From: an uncultured Rhodospirillales bacterium
Lineage (GTDB): Bacteria > Pseudomonadota > Alphaproteobacteria > ATCC43930 > CGMCC-115725
Assembly: GCA_903822185.1 (NCBI GenBank)
Contig: CAIJOA010000046.1
Span: 30,929-94,928, forward strand
DNA: 64,000 nucleotides
Direction: 5' to 3'
In this document: in pieces, positions 17,857 through 26,192 of the stretch
Numbering within the stretch: position 1 is the first letter of the stretch
Layout: each line of letters starts with the position of its first letter
Notes under the pieces: model-generated
Seen by the model: only the letters and a program-made list of their open reading frames with translations
Told to the model about the DNA's origin: nothing
Database searches by the model: none
Translations under genes and position numbers: made by a program

Positions 17857-18657
17857 ATGGCGCTTAATCTCGTTACCTGGAACATCAACTCGGTCCGCAT
17901 CCGCGTCGATCACGTAAAGCGCATCGTCGGCGAATTGCAGCCCGACGTGTTGTGCTTGCAGGAAACCAAGACGCGCGATGAATTTTTTCCGCGCGAAGCA
18001 GCCGAGGCATTGGGCTTCAAGCACATGCTGGTCCACGGCATGAAAAGCTATAACGGCGTCGCGATCCTCTCGAAGCTGCCGCTGTCAAAGCCGCGCAACG
18101 AGAGCTGGTGCGGCAAAGAAGATTGCCGTCACATCATCGCCGAACTGCCGGGCGGGATCGAAGTCCACAACGTCTATGTGCCGGCTGGCGGCGACATTCC
18201 CGATCCTGAGGTCAACGACAAGTTCGCGCACAAGCTGCGTTTCCTCGACGAGATGACCGGATGGTTCAAAGGCCGGCGTGTCTCAAAGAAACCGATGATC
18301 CTCGTCGGCGATCTCAACATTGCGCCGCTCGAAACCGATGTCTGGTCGCACAAGCAACTCGTGAAGATCGTCAGCCACACCCCGGTCGAAGTGGAAAAGC
18401 TGCTGAAGCTCCAGGACTCGGCGAAGTTCGTCGATGCGATGCGCCACTTCATTCCGCCGGAAGAAAAGCTCTTCACCTGGTGGAGCTATCGCAACAACGA
18501 TTGGAAAGTCTCGGATCGCGGCCGCCGCCTGGATCATATCTGGGTGACGCCGGTGCTGAAGGATCGTCTTGCCGGAATGGCCGTGCATAAATCAGCGCGC
18601 GATTGGGAAGTAACGTCCGACCACGTTCCGGTACTGATCCGGCTTTACGACGAGTAA
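17857..18657 (+). CDS. xthA: Exodeoxyribonuclease III
   Basis: A 266-residue AP endonuclease / 3'-5' exonuclease of base-excision repair. ExoIII signatures: TWNINSVRIR (N-terminal Asn), CLQETKTRDEFFP (metal-binding Glu), VGDLNIAP (catalytic Asp and Asn), RRLDHIWVT, and the terminal SDHVPV (catalytic His). It starts 2 bases after the hydrolase stop. It converges on the methyltransferase gene with a 6-base gap. Confidence 0.96.
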   Translation: MALNLVTWNINSVRIRVDHVKRIVGELQPDVLCLQETKTRDEFFPREAAEALGFKHMLVHGMKSYNGVAILSKLPLSKPRNESWCGKEDCRHIIAELPGGIEVHNVYVPAGGDIPDPEVNDKFAHKLRFLDEMTGWFKGRRVSKKPMILVGDLNIAPLETDVWSHKQLVKIVSHTPVEVEKLLKLQDSAKFVDAMRHFIPPEEKLFTWWSYRNNDWKVSDRGRRLDHIWVTPVLKDRLAGMAVHKSARDWEVTSDHVPVLIRLYDE

Positions 18658-18663
18658 GAAGCG

Positions 18664-19143
18664 TCAGCCGCCAATGCGATACAGATAATCGCGCACGTCG
18701 CGCGGCGTTTCCGCTGTCGTGACCAAGTCCCATCCCGGCAGGTCGAGCGCGGATTCGACGATGACGATGGCGCCGGGGCGAAGCAGCGGCGCGACTAGCG
18801 GGGCCAGTTCGGCGGCGACATGGCCGCGCGGTGCGGGGAAATTCAGATGCGCGAAGGCGGCCTCGCGCGGAAACCGTTCCCAGGCTTGCGGCAATGTCTC
18901 GAACGGATCGCCGACGATGCGGTTCTCCGGTGTCGGCGGCAGGTCCTCAGCCGCATCGATCGCCTTGTCGAAAACCAGGATGTCGCGCCGCCGCATCGCT
19001 TCGCGCAGATGGTCATAAGCGGTACCGTCGTGCCAACCGATCATCAATGCCGGGCCGGGCAGTTGCGTCACCATCGAGGCGGCGCGTTCCAGACTCGCCC
19101 GCTGCGCCATCAACCGTCGGATCAGCGTGTCGAGCGTGCTCAA
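18664..19143 (-). CDS. Small SAM-dependent methyltransferase-like protein (Methyltransf_17 type)
   Basis: A 159-residue cytosolic protein. It starts MSTLDTLIRRLMAQRASLERAA, then LPGPALMIGWHDGTAYDHLRE in the place of the glycine-rich SAM loop, and ends LPGWDLV...RDYLYRIGG. This matches my recollection of the short methyltransferase family Methyltransf_17. The SAM loop is degenerate compared with classic G-x-G-x-G. It lies 3 bases downstream of the response regulator gene, so the two form an operon. Target unknown. Confidence 0.65.
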   Translation of the reverse strand: MSTLDTLIRRLMAQRASLERAASMVTQLPGPALMIGWHDGTAYDHLREAMRRRDILVFDKAIDAAEDLPPTPENRIVGDPFETLPQAWERFPREAAFAHLNFPAPRGHVAAELAPLVAPLLRPGAIVIVESALDLPGWDLVTTAETPRDVRDYLYRIGG

Positions 19144-19146
19144 TTT

Positions 19147-19836
19147 TTAGGGCACCAGCCGGTAACCGCCGGGCTCGGTCACCAGAATTTCCGCCTTGGC
19201 CGGATCGCGCTCGATCTTCTGGCGCAAACGATAAACGTGGGTTTCGAGCGTATGCGTCGTCACGCCGGAATTGTAACCCCACACCTCGTTCAGCAGGATC
19301 GCACGGCCAATCGTCTTCTCGCCGGCGCGATAGAGATATTTGAGGATCGCGGTTTCTTTCTCGGTCAGCCGGACCTTGCGGCGCTTGGCGTCGTCCATCA
19401 GCGTCTTGGCGCTGGGGCGGAAGATATAGGGGCCGATATTGAAGACGGCGTCTTCCGATTGCTCGTGGGTCCGCAATTGTGCCCGGAGACGCGCCAGCAG
19501 GACGTTCAGCCGGAACGGCTTAGTGATGTAATCGTTGGCGCCGCTGTCGAGACCCAGGATCATGTCGGCCTCGCCATCGGCCCCGGTCAGCATCAACACC
19601 GGAGTGCGGACGCCGTTGCGGCGCATCACCCGGCACAACTCGCGCCCGTCCATGTCGGGCAGGCCGACATCCAGCAGGATGGCGTCGAAAATCTGTTCCT
19701 TGGTCGCGTCCAGCGCCTCTGCAGCGGTGCCGGCCTCGGCAGCGGCGAACTCCTCGTGCAGCTGCAACTGCTCGGCCAGCGAATGCCGCAAGGCGACATC
19801 GTCATCGACGATCAGAATCTTCCGGCCCACGCTCAT
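19147..19836 (-). CDS. OmpR-family response regulator, CenR-like
   Basis: A 229-residue two-component regulator. The receiver domain has DDD near residue 10, the phospho-acceptor Asp in LLDVGLPDMDG (about 56), Thr in LTGAD and Lys in TKPF. The winged-helix DNA-binding domain ends LETHVYRLRQKIE...VTEPGGYRLVP. The LTEKETAILKYLYRAG and TTHTLETHVYRLRQ blocks closely resemble CenR, the essential envelope regulator of Caulobacter and Rhodobacter (from memory). No histidine kinase gene is adjacent, as expected for CenR. A small methyltransferase follows in the same operon. Confidence 0.88.
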   Translation of the reverse strand: MSVGRKILIVDDDVALRHSLAEQLQLHEEFAAAEAGTAAEALDATKEQIFDAILLDVGLPDMDGRELCRVMRRNGVRTPVLMLTGADGEADMILGLDSGANDYITKPFRLNVLLARLRAQLRTHEQSEDAVFNIGPYIFRPSAKTLMDDAKRRKVRLTEKETAILKYLYRAGEKTIGRAILLNEVWGYNSGVTTHTLETHVYRLRQKIERDPAKAEILVTEPGGYRLVP

Positions 19837-19926
19837 ACTGCTTCCCGTTCCATCGCACGTCTCAGCCGCAAGCTTTTAGGCCGGACGCCACCGGTTCGTC
19901 CCCGGCCGCTTTGGCAGGATTGTAAG

Positions 19927-19960
19927 GCAAAAAAGGCCGGCAGCGATAGGCTGCCGACCC
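19927..19960 (-). terminator. Terminator of the Slam-like gene
   Basis: Read on the minus strand, GGTCGGCAG pairs with CTGCCGGCC around a short loop and is followed by TTTTTTGCC. It lies 22 bases after the stop codon of the barrel protein. Confidence 0.75.
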
Positions 19961-19981
19961 TTTCCGGCCCGAAAGAAACGC

Positions 19982-21310
19982 TTAGAACGGCGCGGTGAGC
20001 TGCAGGCTGCCCTGATGCCGGTGGTAGGTATAGAGGCGCTGGTTCGAATCGCCGAAGGTCCAGGCATAGGTCAGCGCCAACTGCGCGTCATGGTAGCCCA
20101 GATCGTAGATTAGGCTGGCGCTGGTGCTGTAGATCGTGTCGTTCCGGGTGCTGGCGAAGGCCGGATTGTTCTGGGCATAGGCGACGTTGCGGATGCCCGG
20201 CTCGACATAGACCGAGAAGCCGTGGCCGATCGGCTGGAAGACGGCGATCGACCCGCCGACTTGATCGTCGGTATTGATGTTGTTGCGGGCGTCTTCGTGG
20301 CCCAGCAACAGTTTGGGTTGGATATAGCCGCCGCTCATGTTCCAGAACCATTGCAGCGAGGTTACGCCGAAGACGGCCGGACCGGTGCGCGTCCCGTCCC
20401 GATCATAGTTGTTGTATTCGAACGAGGCCTGTTCGAGGAACACCAGTTGATCGTTGATCGGCATCGTGAACAGCGGCGCGGCGCCGGCCGAAGTGCTGTA
20501 GTCGCGCTGGTTGAACCAGGAATGGCTGACGTTGAAGTTGGTGTTCAACTGGAACGGCAGCGCACCGATATGGGCGCGGAAGGCGGGACCGGCGAAAGCG
20601 GTGATCGCGCCGTAATCGAATTGATCATATTTGAAGTAATGGATGCCGCCGACGGCGACGCCCGCCGTGACGCCGACATTGTCGTCAAAGAAATGCGCGT
20701 AATCCAGTTCGCCCGCGGCCTGGATGCCCCAATCGGGATGCTTGGTAAAGGCGCTCGAAATCTGGAACGGCGTGCCGAACGCGGTGATCGTGCCGCCGGC
20801 CGGACCCGCGCCGGGGTTGCTGTCATACAACATGCCGATGGTCGCCTGCGCCGACCATTCCTTGCCCGCGCCCGCCGGCGTCAAGCTCGACAGGATGCGC
20901 TGCAGATCGGCGCGCACCTGCGGCGGCGGATTGGCGTCGAGCACGGCTTGATAATCGGCGCGTGCCGAATTCGTCTGTCCTGCAGCCAGTTCCGCGTTGG
21001 CCAATTCGGCGCGGGCGCGTGTGTTGCTCGGGTCGCGCGACAGAATGAACTGATAATGGCTGATCGCTTCATCGGGCTTGCCGGTCTGCGACAGGCATTG
21101 TCCCATCAAAGCGTGAAGCTGAAGATCGTCGCCGTTGGTCGGTAATAAAGGGCGCAGCCTATCGCAGGCAGCTTGCGCATTGCCGCTTTGCAAAAGCTTT
21201 GAAGCATCGCTTTCGGCGGTAGCCGCGGACGATGTTTGCGCGAAAGTTGGATTCGATGTCCACAAGGACAAGACCGCAACGGCCGTTACAGCATAAAGCG
21301 TAAAGCGCAT
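19982..21310 (-). CDS. TPR plus outer-membrane beta-barrel protein, Slam-like (surface lipoprotein assembly modifier)
   Basis: A 442-residue envelope protein. ATG 21310 is preferred over the longer frame (21334) because GGGGGG lies 6 bases upstream. Order: signal peptide (LYAVTAVAVLSLWTSNPTFAQ), TPR helices about residues 35-145 (QSGNAQAACDRLRPLL, GKPDEAISHYQFILSRDPSN, SARADYQAVLDANP), then a beta-barrel of about 290 residues. The barrel opens with WSAQATIGMLYDSNPG, alternates polar and aromatic residues, and ends in Phe (GSLQLTAPF), the signal for the Bam machinery. This layout matches the Slam/DUF560 family, which moves proteins to the cell surface. The neighbouring glycine-rich secreted protein is a candidate cargo (inference). 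Confidence 0.8.
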   Translation of the reverse strand: MRFTLYAVTAVAVLSLWTSNPTFAQTSSAATAESDASKLLQSGNAQAACDRLRPLLPTNGDDLQLHALMGQCLSQTGKPDEAISHYQFILSRDPSNTRARAELANAELAAGQTNSARADYQAVLDANPPPQVRADLQRILSSLTPAGAGKEWSAQATIGMLYDSNPGAGPAGGTITAFGTPFQISSAFTKHPDWGIQAAGELDYAHFFDDNVGVTAGVAVGGIHYFKYDQFDYGAITAFAGPAFRAHIGALPFQLNTNFNVSHSWFNQRDYSTSAGAAPLFTMPINDQLVFLEQASFEYNNYDRDGTRTGPAVFGVTSLQWFWNMSGGYIQPKLLLGHEDARNNINTDDQVGGSIAVFQPIGHGFSVYVEPGIRNVAYAQNNPAFASTRNDTIYSTSASLIYDLGYHDAQLALTYAWTFGDSNQRLYTYHRHQGSLQLTAPF

Positions 21311-21493
21311 AAATCCCCCCAACGTACAACGCACACCTTCTTCGTCTCGCCCTATGCTCGGGCGGCGAAGAAATCTTTCACGCCGTTAATGAACGCGAAA
21401 AAAATTCTGCGGTCGAGTAAAAGAAGCGCCTGCCCTTATCTTTCCCCGAAGCTGCCACGGTTTTTCCTTATTCGGACTTCGTGTTGCGCTCAC

Positions 21494-21522
21494 AAAAAAA
21501 GCGCGCCGGTGAAGGCGCGCTT
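21494..21522 (-). terminator. Terminator of the glycine-rich giant gene
   Basis: Read on the minus strand, AAGCGCGCC pairs perfectly with GGCGCGCTT (21499-21507, 21514-21522) and is followed by seven T. It lies about 20 bases after the stop codon, separating this gene from the Slam-like gene. Confidence 0.9.
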
Positions 21523-21543
21523 TCTTCGTCCACTTGTCGACCG

Positions 21544-24500
21544 TTACTTTGCTTTGTCGGCGTCATCCGGCAGGGTTGCCGTCTGTTGCGGCTTCGCTCC
21601 GTTATCGGCAGTGTTGTTCGCGCCTTCCGTCGTGCCGCAATAGTAATAATCGTTGGCATGGCTCGAGGCGCAGGCATCGGCAACGCCGCCGACATTGGCC
21701 CCGTTGCTGCCGCCGGACCCGGCAATGCCGCCGAACCCACCGCCCGTTCCACTGCCGTTGGCACCGCCCGATGCGATGGTGCCGCCGGTATTGTCCGTGC
21801 CGGTACCGACGCCGACCGCGATACCGCCGCCATCGCCGACGCCGATGGTCACGCCGGTTCCCGAACCGCCTGTGCCCGAACTTCCGGTGCCGCCGTTATC
21901 GCCGACCGTGGTGCCGGTGCCCGGTGAACCGCCGCCGGTTCCCGTGTTGCCACCGGTTCCGCTGCCCGTACCTGCGCCGCCATTGCCCGTGCCGTTACCG
22001 CCATCGAGGCTGCCATCGACACCGGTCGTGGCGATGGTGGTGCCGTTGCCGGTCCCGACCGTGCCGCCCGCGCCAACGGTCGTCGTGCCCGGGGTGGTGC
22101 CGCTGCCATTACCAAGGCCCAGCCCGCCCCCGCCTTCGGCCGAGACCGGCGCGATGCCGGCAACCGCTGGGGTCATCGCACCGACGCCCGCTCCGACGGA
22201 GGCGATGCTTCCACCGGTACCCGACCCGCTGCCGGTGCCGATACCCAGCCCGACGCCCGCATCAACCGAGGCCGGCGCAATGCCGGCGACGGCGGGCGTT
22301 GTTACGCCGAGGCCAGCACCGGCGGTCGTCCCATTACCCATCGAACCGGTTGCGCCATTGCCGAGACCACTGCCCAGACCGGCATCGACCGACGCTGGCG
22401 AGATGCCGGCAACGCTCGGCGTCGTTGCGTTGACGCCGGCACCGATGGAGCTTGCCGATCCGCCGGTTGTACCTGCGCCCGTGCCGTTTCCGAGACCAAT
22501 GCCCAAACCAGCGTCAATCGAGGCCGGCGCAATCCCGGCGATCCGCGGTGTCGCAACACCGACGCCTGCGCCGGCATTCGTGCCCGCTCCACCTGCCGTG
22601 CCGCCATTGCCGAGATCGACGCCCAGACCCGCATTGACGACGGCGGGGGTGATACCGGCGATCGTCGGCGTCGCGATCCCGGCGCCCGCTCCAACGGTGG
22701 TGCCAGTGCCGGTGCTGGGGTTGTTCCCGAGGCCGATGCCCAACCCCGCCGAAGCGGCGGCAGGCGAAATGCCGGCAAGGCTCGGCGTCACGACGCCCAG
22801 GCCCGCACCGACCGTGTTGAAGTCGTTATTCGCGCCGGCGCCATTGCCGTTACCCAGATCGACCCCGACGCCCGCCGTTACCGGGGTGACGCGAACGACG
22901 CTCGGTAAAACGATCCCGGCACCCGCGCCTGCGCCCGTTCCATTACCGCCGTTGCCAAGCCCGATGCCGGCCCCTGCAGCAACCGGCGTGATGCCGGCGA
23001 TATCCGGCGCGGCAAGGCCGGCGCCAAGACCCGCAATGGTACGACCGCTGCCGTTATTGCCGCTTGAGCCGCCATTGCCGTTCGTTTGACCGAGGCCGAT
23101 CCCGGCACCCAGCCCGACATTGGCCAGCCCCGTCGTCGCGCCCAATCCAGCGCCTGCGGTCACGGGCGATACGCTCATGGACGAGCCGTTGCCGTTGTTA
23201 TTACCAACCCCGATGCCCAAACCGGCTCTAACGGCGACCGGTGCTGCGGCGAGTCCTGCGCCAACGCCGGCGACCGTGCCGTTGCCGGTGGAACCGGATG
23301 CGCCGTTGCCCGGCGAGCCGCTTCCGGTGCGGCCGATACCGACTCCTGCGCCCGCGCCAAGGCGGGCATCACCGATCCCTGCGCCGGCCAACGCGCCGGC
23401 GCCGATGCCGTTACCGCGAGAGGGATTGCCGGAACCATTTCCCGTCGTGCCGCCATTGGCTTGGCCCGTTCGGCCGATGCCGAGTCCTGCGCCAGCACCG
23501 ACGCCCGTATCACCGATCCCGGCACCCGCCAGGACGCCGGCGCCGACACCGCCGTTATGGGTGCCGTTACCGGATGAGCCATTACCCGCTGAACCGCTCG
23601 AGCCCTGTCCGGTCCGGCCAATGCCGATTCCGGCACCAACGCCTGCGCCGGTATCGCCGATGCCTGCTCCGGCCAGCGCGCCCGCGCCAATCCCGCTGCT
23701 TGTGCCGTTCGCCGGGGAGCCAGTGCCGGATGACCCGTTGTCCGAACCACCCGTCCGGGCAATCCCGAGACCAGCGCCTGCACCGGCACCGGTATCGCCA
23801 ATGCCGGCTCCAGCAAGGTCACCCGCGCCGATCCCACGACCGGTGCTGTTGCCCGACGAACCATTACCCGCGCCGTTCGACGCCTGACCCGTCCGGCCGA
23901 CGCCGACGCCCGCCCCAGCGCCGACGCCGGTGTCGCCGATCGCGACGCCGGCCAAAGCACCGGCACCGATCCCGTTGTGTTGTGTGCCGTTGCCCGGTGA
24001 GCCGTTACCGGTTCCGTTCGAGGCTCGGCCGGTTCGGCCGATGCCGAGGCCAGCCCCTGCGCCGACAGTCGTATTACCGACAGCGACCCCGGTGCCGGCG
24101 CCCGCTCCGGCGATACGGCCCGCGCGATTGCCGCGTCCGCCGATTCCGATTCCGGCGCCCGCGCCGGCAGCGATGTCGTTCGTCGCAACGCCCGCACCGC
24201 CGCCCGCGCCAAGCGCGTGATCGTTGTTCGTGCCGGATTGATTGTTCTGATTGTTGTTTGTCGCTTGGCGCGTTCCGTGGCGGATCGCGGCACCAGCGCC
24301 CGCGGCGATATCCGCGCTGTGGCGCTGCGCGCGATGGCTGGTGCCGACGCCGACACCGGCTCCCGCCGCGACGGCATTGCGGCCCGCCCCGACGCCTGCG
24401 CCGGCAATCGCGCCTACGCCGCTGCCGTTATTGTTCGATCCCGCGCCGACACCCGCGATCGCGCCGCCTTCGACCGGACCGAGCGCATTGAGGCTATCGG

Positions 24501-24861
24501 TGCTGAGGCCCGTCACCGCACCCGTTCCGACACCGTTTCCTGCCGCTGGATGGCCGCCCGCTGCCGTACCTGCGCCGGCACCTGTCGCGCCGGAGCGCGC
24601 GCCCAAGCCGCCGACCCCGACGCCCGCGCCGGCACCGGCGCCCAGTCCCGGCGATACGCCGACCCCGACACCCGTTCCCGCGCCCAGGCCAACACCGCCG
24701 CTCATTCCGGGGACACCGACCCCGACGCCCGCGCCGGCACCTAGCACGGGCGTGCCGACACCGACGCCCACGCCAACACCGCCGGCCCAAGCGGGGGCCA
24801 TCGAAAAGCCGATCGCCAAGGCGACCGCTGAACATGCAATTGATGATCCGAAACCGCGCAT
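21544..24861 (-). CDS. Giant glycine-rich secreted repeat protein, 1105 residues
   Basis: A very long, almost pure Gly/Ala/Val/Asn/Ser/Thr protein; roughly four residues in ten are Gly by eye. Residues 1-26 form a signal peptide (IACSAVALAIGFSMAPAWA). Residues 27-100 are silk- or elastin-like (GVGVGVG, GAGAGV). Residues 250-530 hold six repeats of about 46 residues, each IGAGALAGAGIGDTGAGAGAGLGIGRTG (split here: IGAGALAGAGIGDTG / AGAGAGLGIGRTG) plus an Asn/Ser/Gly linker. Residues 608-925 hold eight repeats of about 40 residues (GAGVGVATPxxAGIxPxS, then DAGLGIGLGNG). Residues 925-1060 are Gly/Thr/Asn-rich. The tail 1061-1105 carries every Lys, every Tyr and two Cys (1064, 1075). There is no lipobox. 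It is probably a surface or matrix fibre; function unknown. Confidence 0.85.
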   Translation of the reverse strand: MRGFGSSIACSAVALAIGFSMAPAWAGGVGVGVGVGTPVLGAGAGVGVGVPGMSGGVGLGAGTGVGVGVSPGLGAGAGAGVGVGGLGARSGATGAGAGTAAGGHPAAGNGVGTGAVTGLSTDSLNALGPVEGGAIAGVGAGSNNNGSGVGAIAGAGVGAGRNAVAAGAGVGVGTSHRAQRHSADIAAGAGAAIRHGTRQATNNNQNNQSGTNNDHALGAGGGAGVATNDIAAGAGAGIGIGGRGNRAGRIAGAGAGTGVAVGNTTVGAGAGLGIGRTGRASNGTGNGSPGNGTQHNGIGAGALAGVAIGDTGVGAGAGVGVGRTGQASNGAGNGSSGNSTGRGIGAGDLAGAGIGDTGAGAGAGLGIARTGGSDNGSSGTGSPANGTSSGIGAGALAGAGIGDTGAGVGAGIGIGRTGQGSSGSAGNGSSGNGTHNGGVGAGVLAGAGIGDTGVGAGAGLGIGRTGQANGGTTGNGSGNPSRGNGIGAGALAGAGIGDARLGAGAGVGIGRTGSGSPGNGASGSTGNGTVAGVGAGLAAAPVAVRAGLGIGVGNNNGNGSSMSVSPVTAGAGLGATTGLANVGLGAGIGLGQTNGNGGSSGNNGSGRTIAGLGAGLAAPDIAGITPVAAGAGIGLGNGGNGTGAGAGAGIVLPSVVRVTPVTAGVGVDLGNGNGAGANNDFNTVGAGLGVVTPSLAGISPAAASAGLGIGLGNNPSTGTGTTVGAGAGIATPTIAGITPAVVNAGLGVDLGNGGTAGGAGTNAGAGVGVATPRIAGIAPASIDAGLGIGLGNGTGAGTTGGSASSIGAGVNATTPSVAGISPASVDAGLGSGLGNGATGSMGNGTTAGAGLGVTTPAVAGIAPASVDAGVGLGIGTGSGSGTGGSIASVGAGVGAMTPAVAGIAPVSAEGGGGLGLGNGSGTTPGTTTVGAGGTVGTGNGTTIATTGVDGSLDGGNGTGNGGAGTGSGTGGNTGTGGGSPGTGTTVGDNGGTGSSGTGGSGTGVTIGVGDGGGIAVGVGTGTDNTGGTIASGGANGSGTGGGFGGIAGSGGSNGANVGGVADACASSHANDYYYCGTTEGANNTADNGAKPQQTATLPDDADKAK
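22087..23040 (-). repeat. Coding repeat array B of the glycine-rich protein
   Basis: Eight consecutive units of about 114-126 bases encode the pattern GAGxGxxTPxxAGIxPxxxxAGLGIGLGNG with a variable Gly/Thr/Ser/Asn linker. Copies differ at scattered positions; units at residues 761-880 are the most alike, suggesting ongoing expansion or correction. Confidence 0.75.
23272..24114 (-). repeat. Coding repeat array A of the glycine-rich protein
   Basis: Six units of about 135-144 bases encode a GIGAGALAGAGIGDTG core, a GAGAGLGIGRTG core and a linker rich in NGSSGNGT. The RTG and IGDTG marks are nearly invariant; the linkers vary. Confidence 0.75.
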
Positions 24862-24895
24862 AGGGTTGCCTCTCTTCGCTTGTTTGTTGCGACCA

Positions 24896-24909
24896 TTAAC
24901 TTCTGTTAA
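24896..24909. promoter_or_regulatory. Inverted repeat TTAAC-N4-GTTAA upstream of the glycine-rich gene
   Basis: A 5-bp perfect inverted repeat with a 4-base spacer lies 35 bases upstream of the start codon, in an AT-richer patch. It could be an operator for this gene; there is no second copy nearby to support it. Confidence 0.3.
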
Positions 24910-25018
24910 GGCGACAACCGAGAGGTGCGGGAATCGTTCCGATTAAATGTTACTGCCGGTTGAGCCAAATAAAATGAAAACTAAAGGCTCGGCATGACGT
25001 TGAGTGCGGCGCGAGAAA

Positions 25019-25303
25019 CTAGCGCTCGACCGTGACGCCTTTCCAAAACGCGACGTAGTTTTTGATCTGCTTTGCCGCGTCCATCGGCTCGGGATAATAC
25101 CAGGCCGCATCCTTGTTCTCGTCCCCATCGACGCTGACGCTGTAGTAATGCGCCGTGCCTTTCCAATGGCACTTCGATGTCGTTGCACTGTCTTTGAAGT
25201 ATTGCTTGTCGATCGTCTCGGGCGGGAAATAGACATTGCCTTCGACGATCTCGAAGGTCGGGCTCTCCGCGATGACTTTGCCGTGCCACAGTGCCTTGGC
25301 CAT
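25019..25303 (-). CDS. DUF427 family protein
   Basis: A 94-residue cytosolic protein. ATG 25303 has AGGAGA 8 bases upstream and gives the standard DUF427 N-terminus AKALWHGKVIAESPTFEIVEGNVYFPPETID; the frame extends further but into the previous gene. Also visible are CHWKGTAHYYSV and AAWYYPEPMDAAKQIKNYVAFWKGV, the two conserved blocks of the family. The biochemical function is unknown. It is 16 bases behind the methyltransferase gene and so may be the last gene of the pterin-type operon, or a passenger. Confidence 0.88.
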   Translation of the reverse strand: MAKALWHGKVIAESPTFEIVEGNVYFPPETIDKQYFKDSATTSKCHWKGTAHYYSVSVDGDENKDAAWYYPEPMDAAKQIKNYVAFWKGVTVER

Positions 25304-25319
25304 GTCGTGTCTCCTGTTG

Positions 25320-26192
25320 TTAAGTGGGGATCGCGAGAAGATCGCAATGTCCGATGGTGAGGCGCAGCGACCCATTGGCGAGTTGCGCGCGGCGTTGGCT
25401 TTCCCATCGCGCGATAACGTCGTGATGCGCGGGCGATGCTTCGCGCGCCGCGTTCGCTTCGCCGCCGATCAAAGCATCGATCAAGGCGCTATCGCGTGAA
25501 CCCAACTGCCAATCGCTTTTGATCTTTTCGACGGTAAAGCCGTTGGCGGTGAAGGCGGCCTCCATGGCGCGCGGTGCATCACCGCCCAACGACGTGCCGA
25601 AACCTTTGTCGCGCGTCTGATGTTGTGCGAAAGCGGCGGCGATGATCGCGTCTTCGTCAAGCAGCGGTTCCCACAAACGGCGGCCATCGACGTTCAGCGC
25701 GGCCAGCAGCGGCACGCGCATTGCGCCAAGCTCGGCGGCAAAGCCTTCGACCCAATCCGTCGAGACAAGATCGAAGAACGCAGCAGCGGTGAAGCCATCG
25801 ACATCGTTCGGTGCGGCGTGGCCGAGACCGGACGAGAGATCGAACGGCAGACTCTCGATGCGCCATTCTTGGCCGGGCGGCGTGATGGTGATGCGGTTGC
25901 CGCCGGCGAGAATCGGCAGGCCCTGCCGCCGCGCCCAGAGCGAGAACTCATCGCCCTGCGCCGCGATCAAGGCGCGGTCCTGATCGACCAGAATCCATTC
26001 TTGATTGCCGGCGATGCGCGGCATCACCGCACGGCAATTGGCGCCGCTGCCCGCGCCGAGATCGACCAGTCGCAACGGTGCGCCGTCACGTTTCTTCAAG
26101 GCGGAGGCGAAACGCCGTGCGAGGGCTGGGCTGCGTGCGGCAAGATCCGCGCCTTCGCGCAAACGCAGCCAATCGAGCGCGAAGCCGCTCAT
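25320..26192 (-). CDS. Class I SAM-dependent methyltransferase of the pterin-type operon
   Basis: A 290-residue cytosolic enzyme. The start at 26192 overlaps the glycosyltransferase stop (ATGA); the longer frame has no such support. The SAM-binding loop is clear: RLVDLGAGSGANCRAVMPRI followed by WILVDQD. The middle (ISSGLGHAAPNDVDGFTAAAFFDLVSTDWVEGF, broken here: FTAAAFFDLVSTDW) supplies the motif IV acidic region. The C-terminal half is family-specific. Its place after a PTPS-like protein and a glycosyltransferase suggests that it methylates a small molecule made by the operon (inference). Confidence 0.8.
   Translation of the reverse strand: MSGFALDWLRLREGADLAARSPALARRFASALKKRDGAPLRLVDLGAGSGANCRAVMPRIAGNQEWILVDQDRALIAAQGDEFSLWARRQGLPILAGGNRITITPPGQEWRIESLPFDLSSGLGHAAPNDVDGFTAAAFFDLVSTDWVEGFAAELGAMRVPLLAALNVDGRRLWEPLLDEDAIIAAAFAQHQTRDKGFGTSLGGDAPRAMEAAFTANGFTVEKIKSDWQLGSRDSALIDALIGGEANAAREASPAHHDVIARWESQRRAQLANGSLRLTIGHCDLLAIPT

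Noticed and set aside
22087..24114. CRISPR-like regular repeats
   Set aside because: Units are 114-144 bases, imperfect, in frame and code for protein repeats; there are no short identical repeats with unique spacers and no cas genes.
21653..24946. Long plus-strand open frames (up to 478 codons) opposite the glycine-rich gene
   Set aside because: They are Pro/Arg- or Ala/Asp-rich mirror images of a GC-rich repeat; the minus-strand frame alone has a signal peptide, a terminator and regular repeats.
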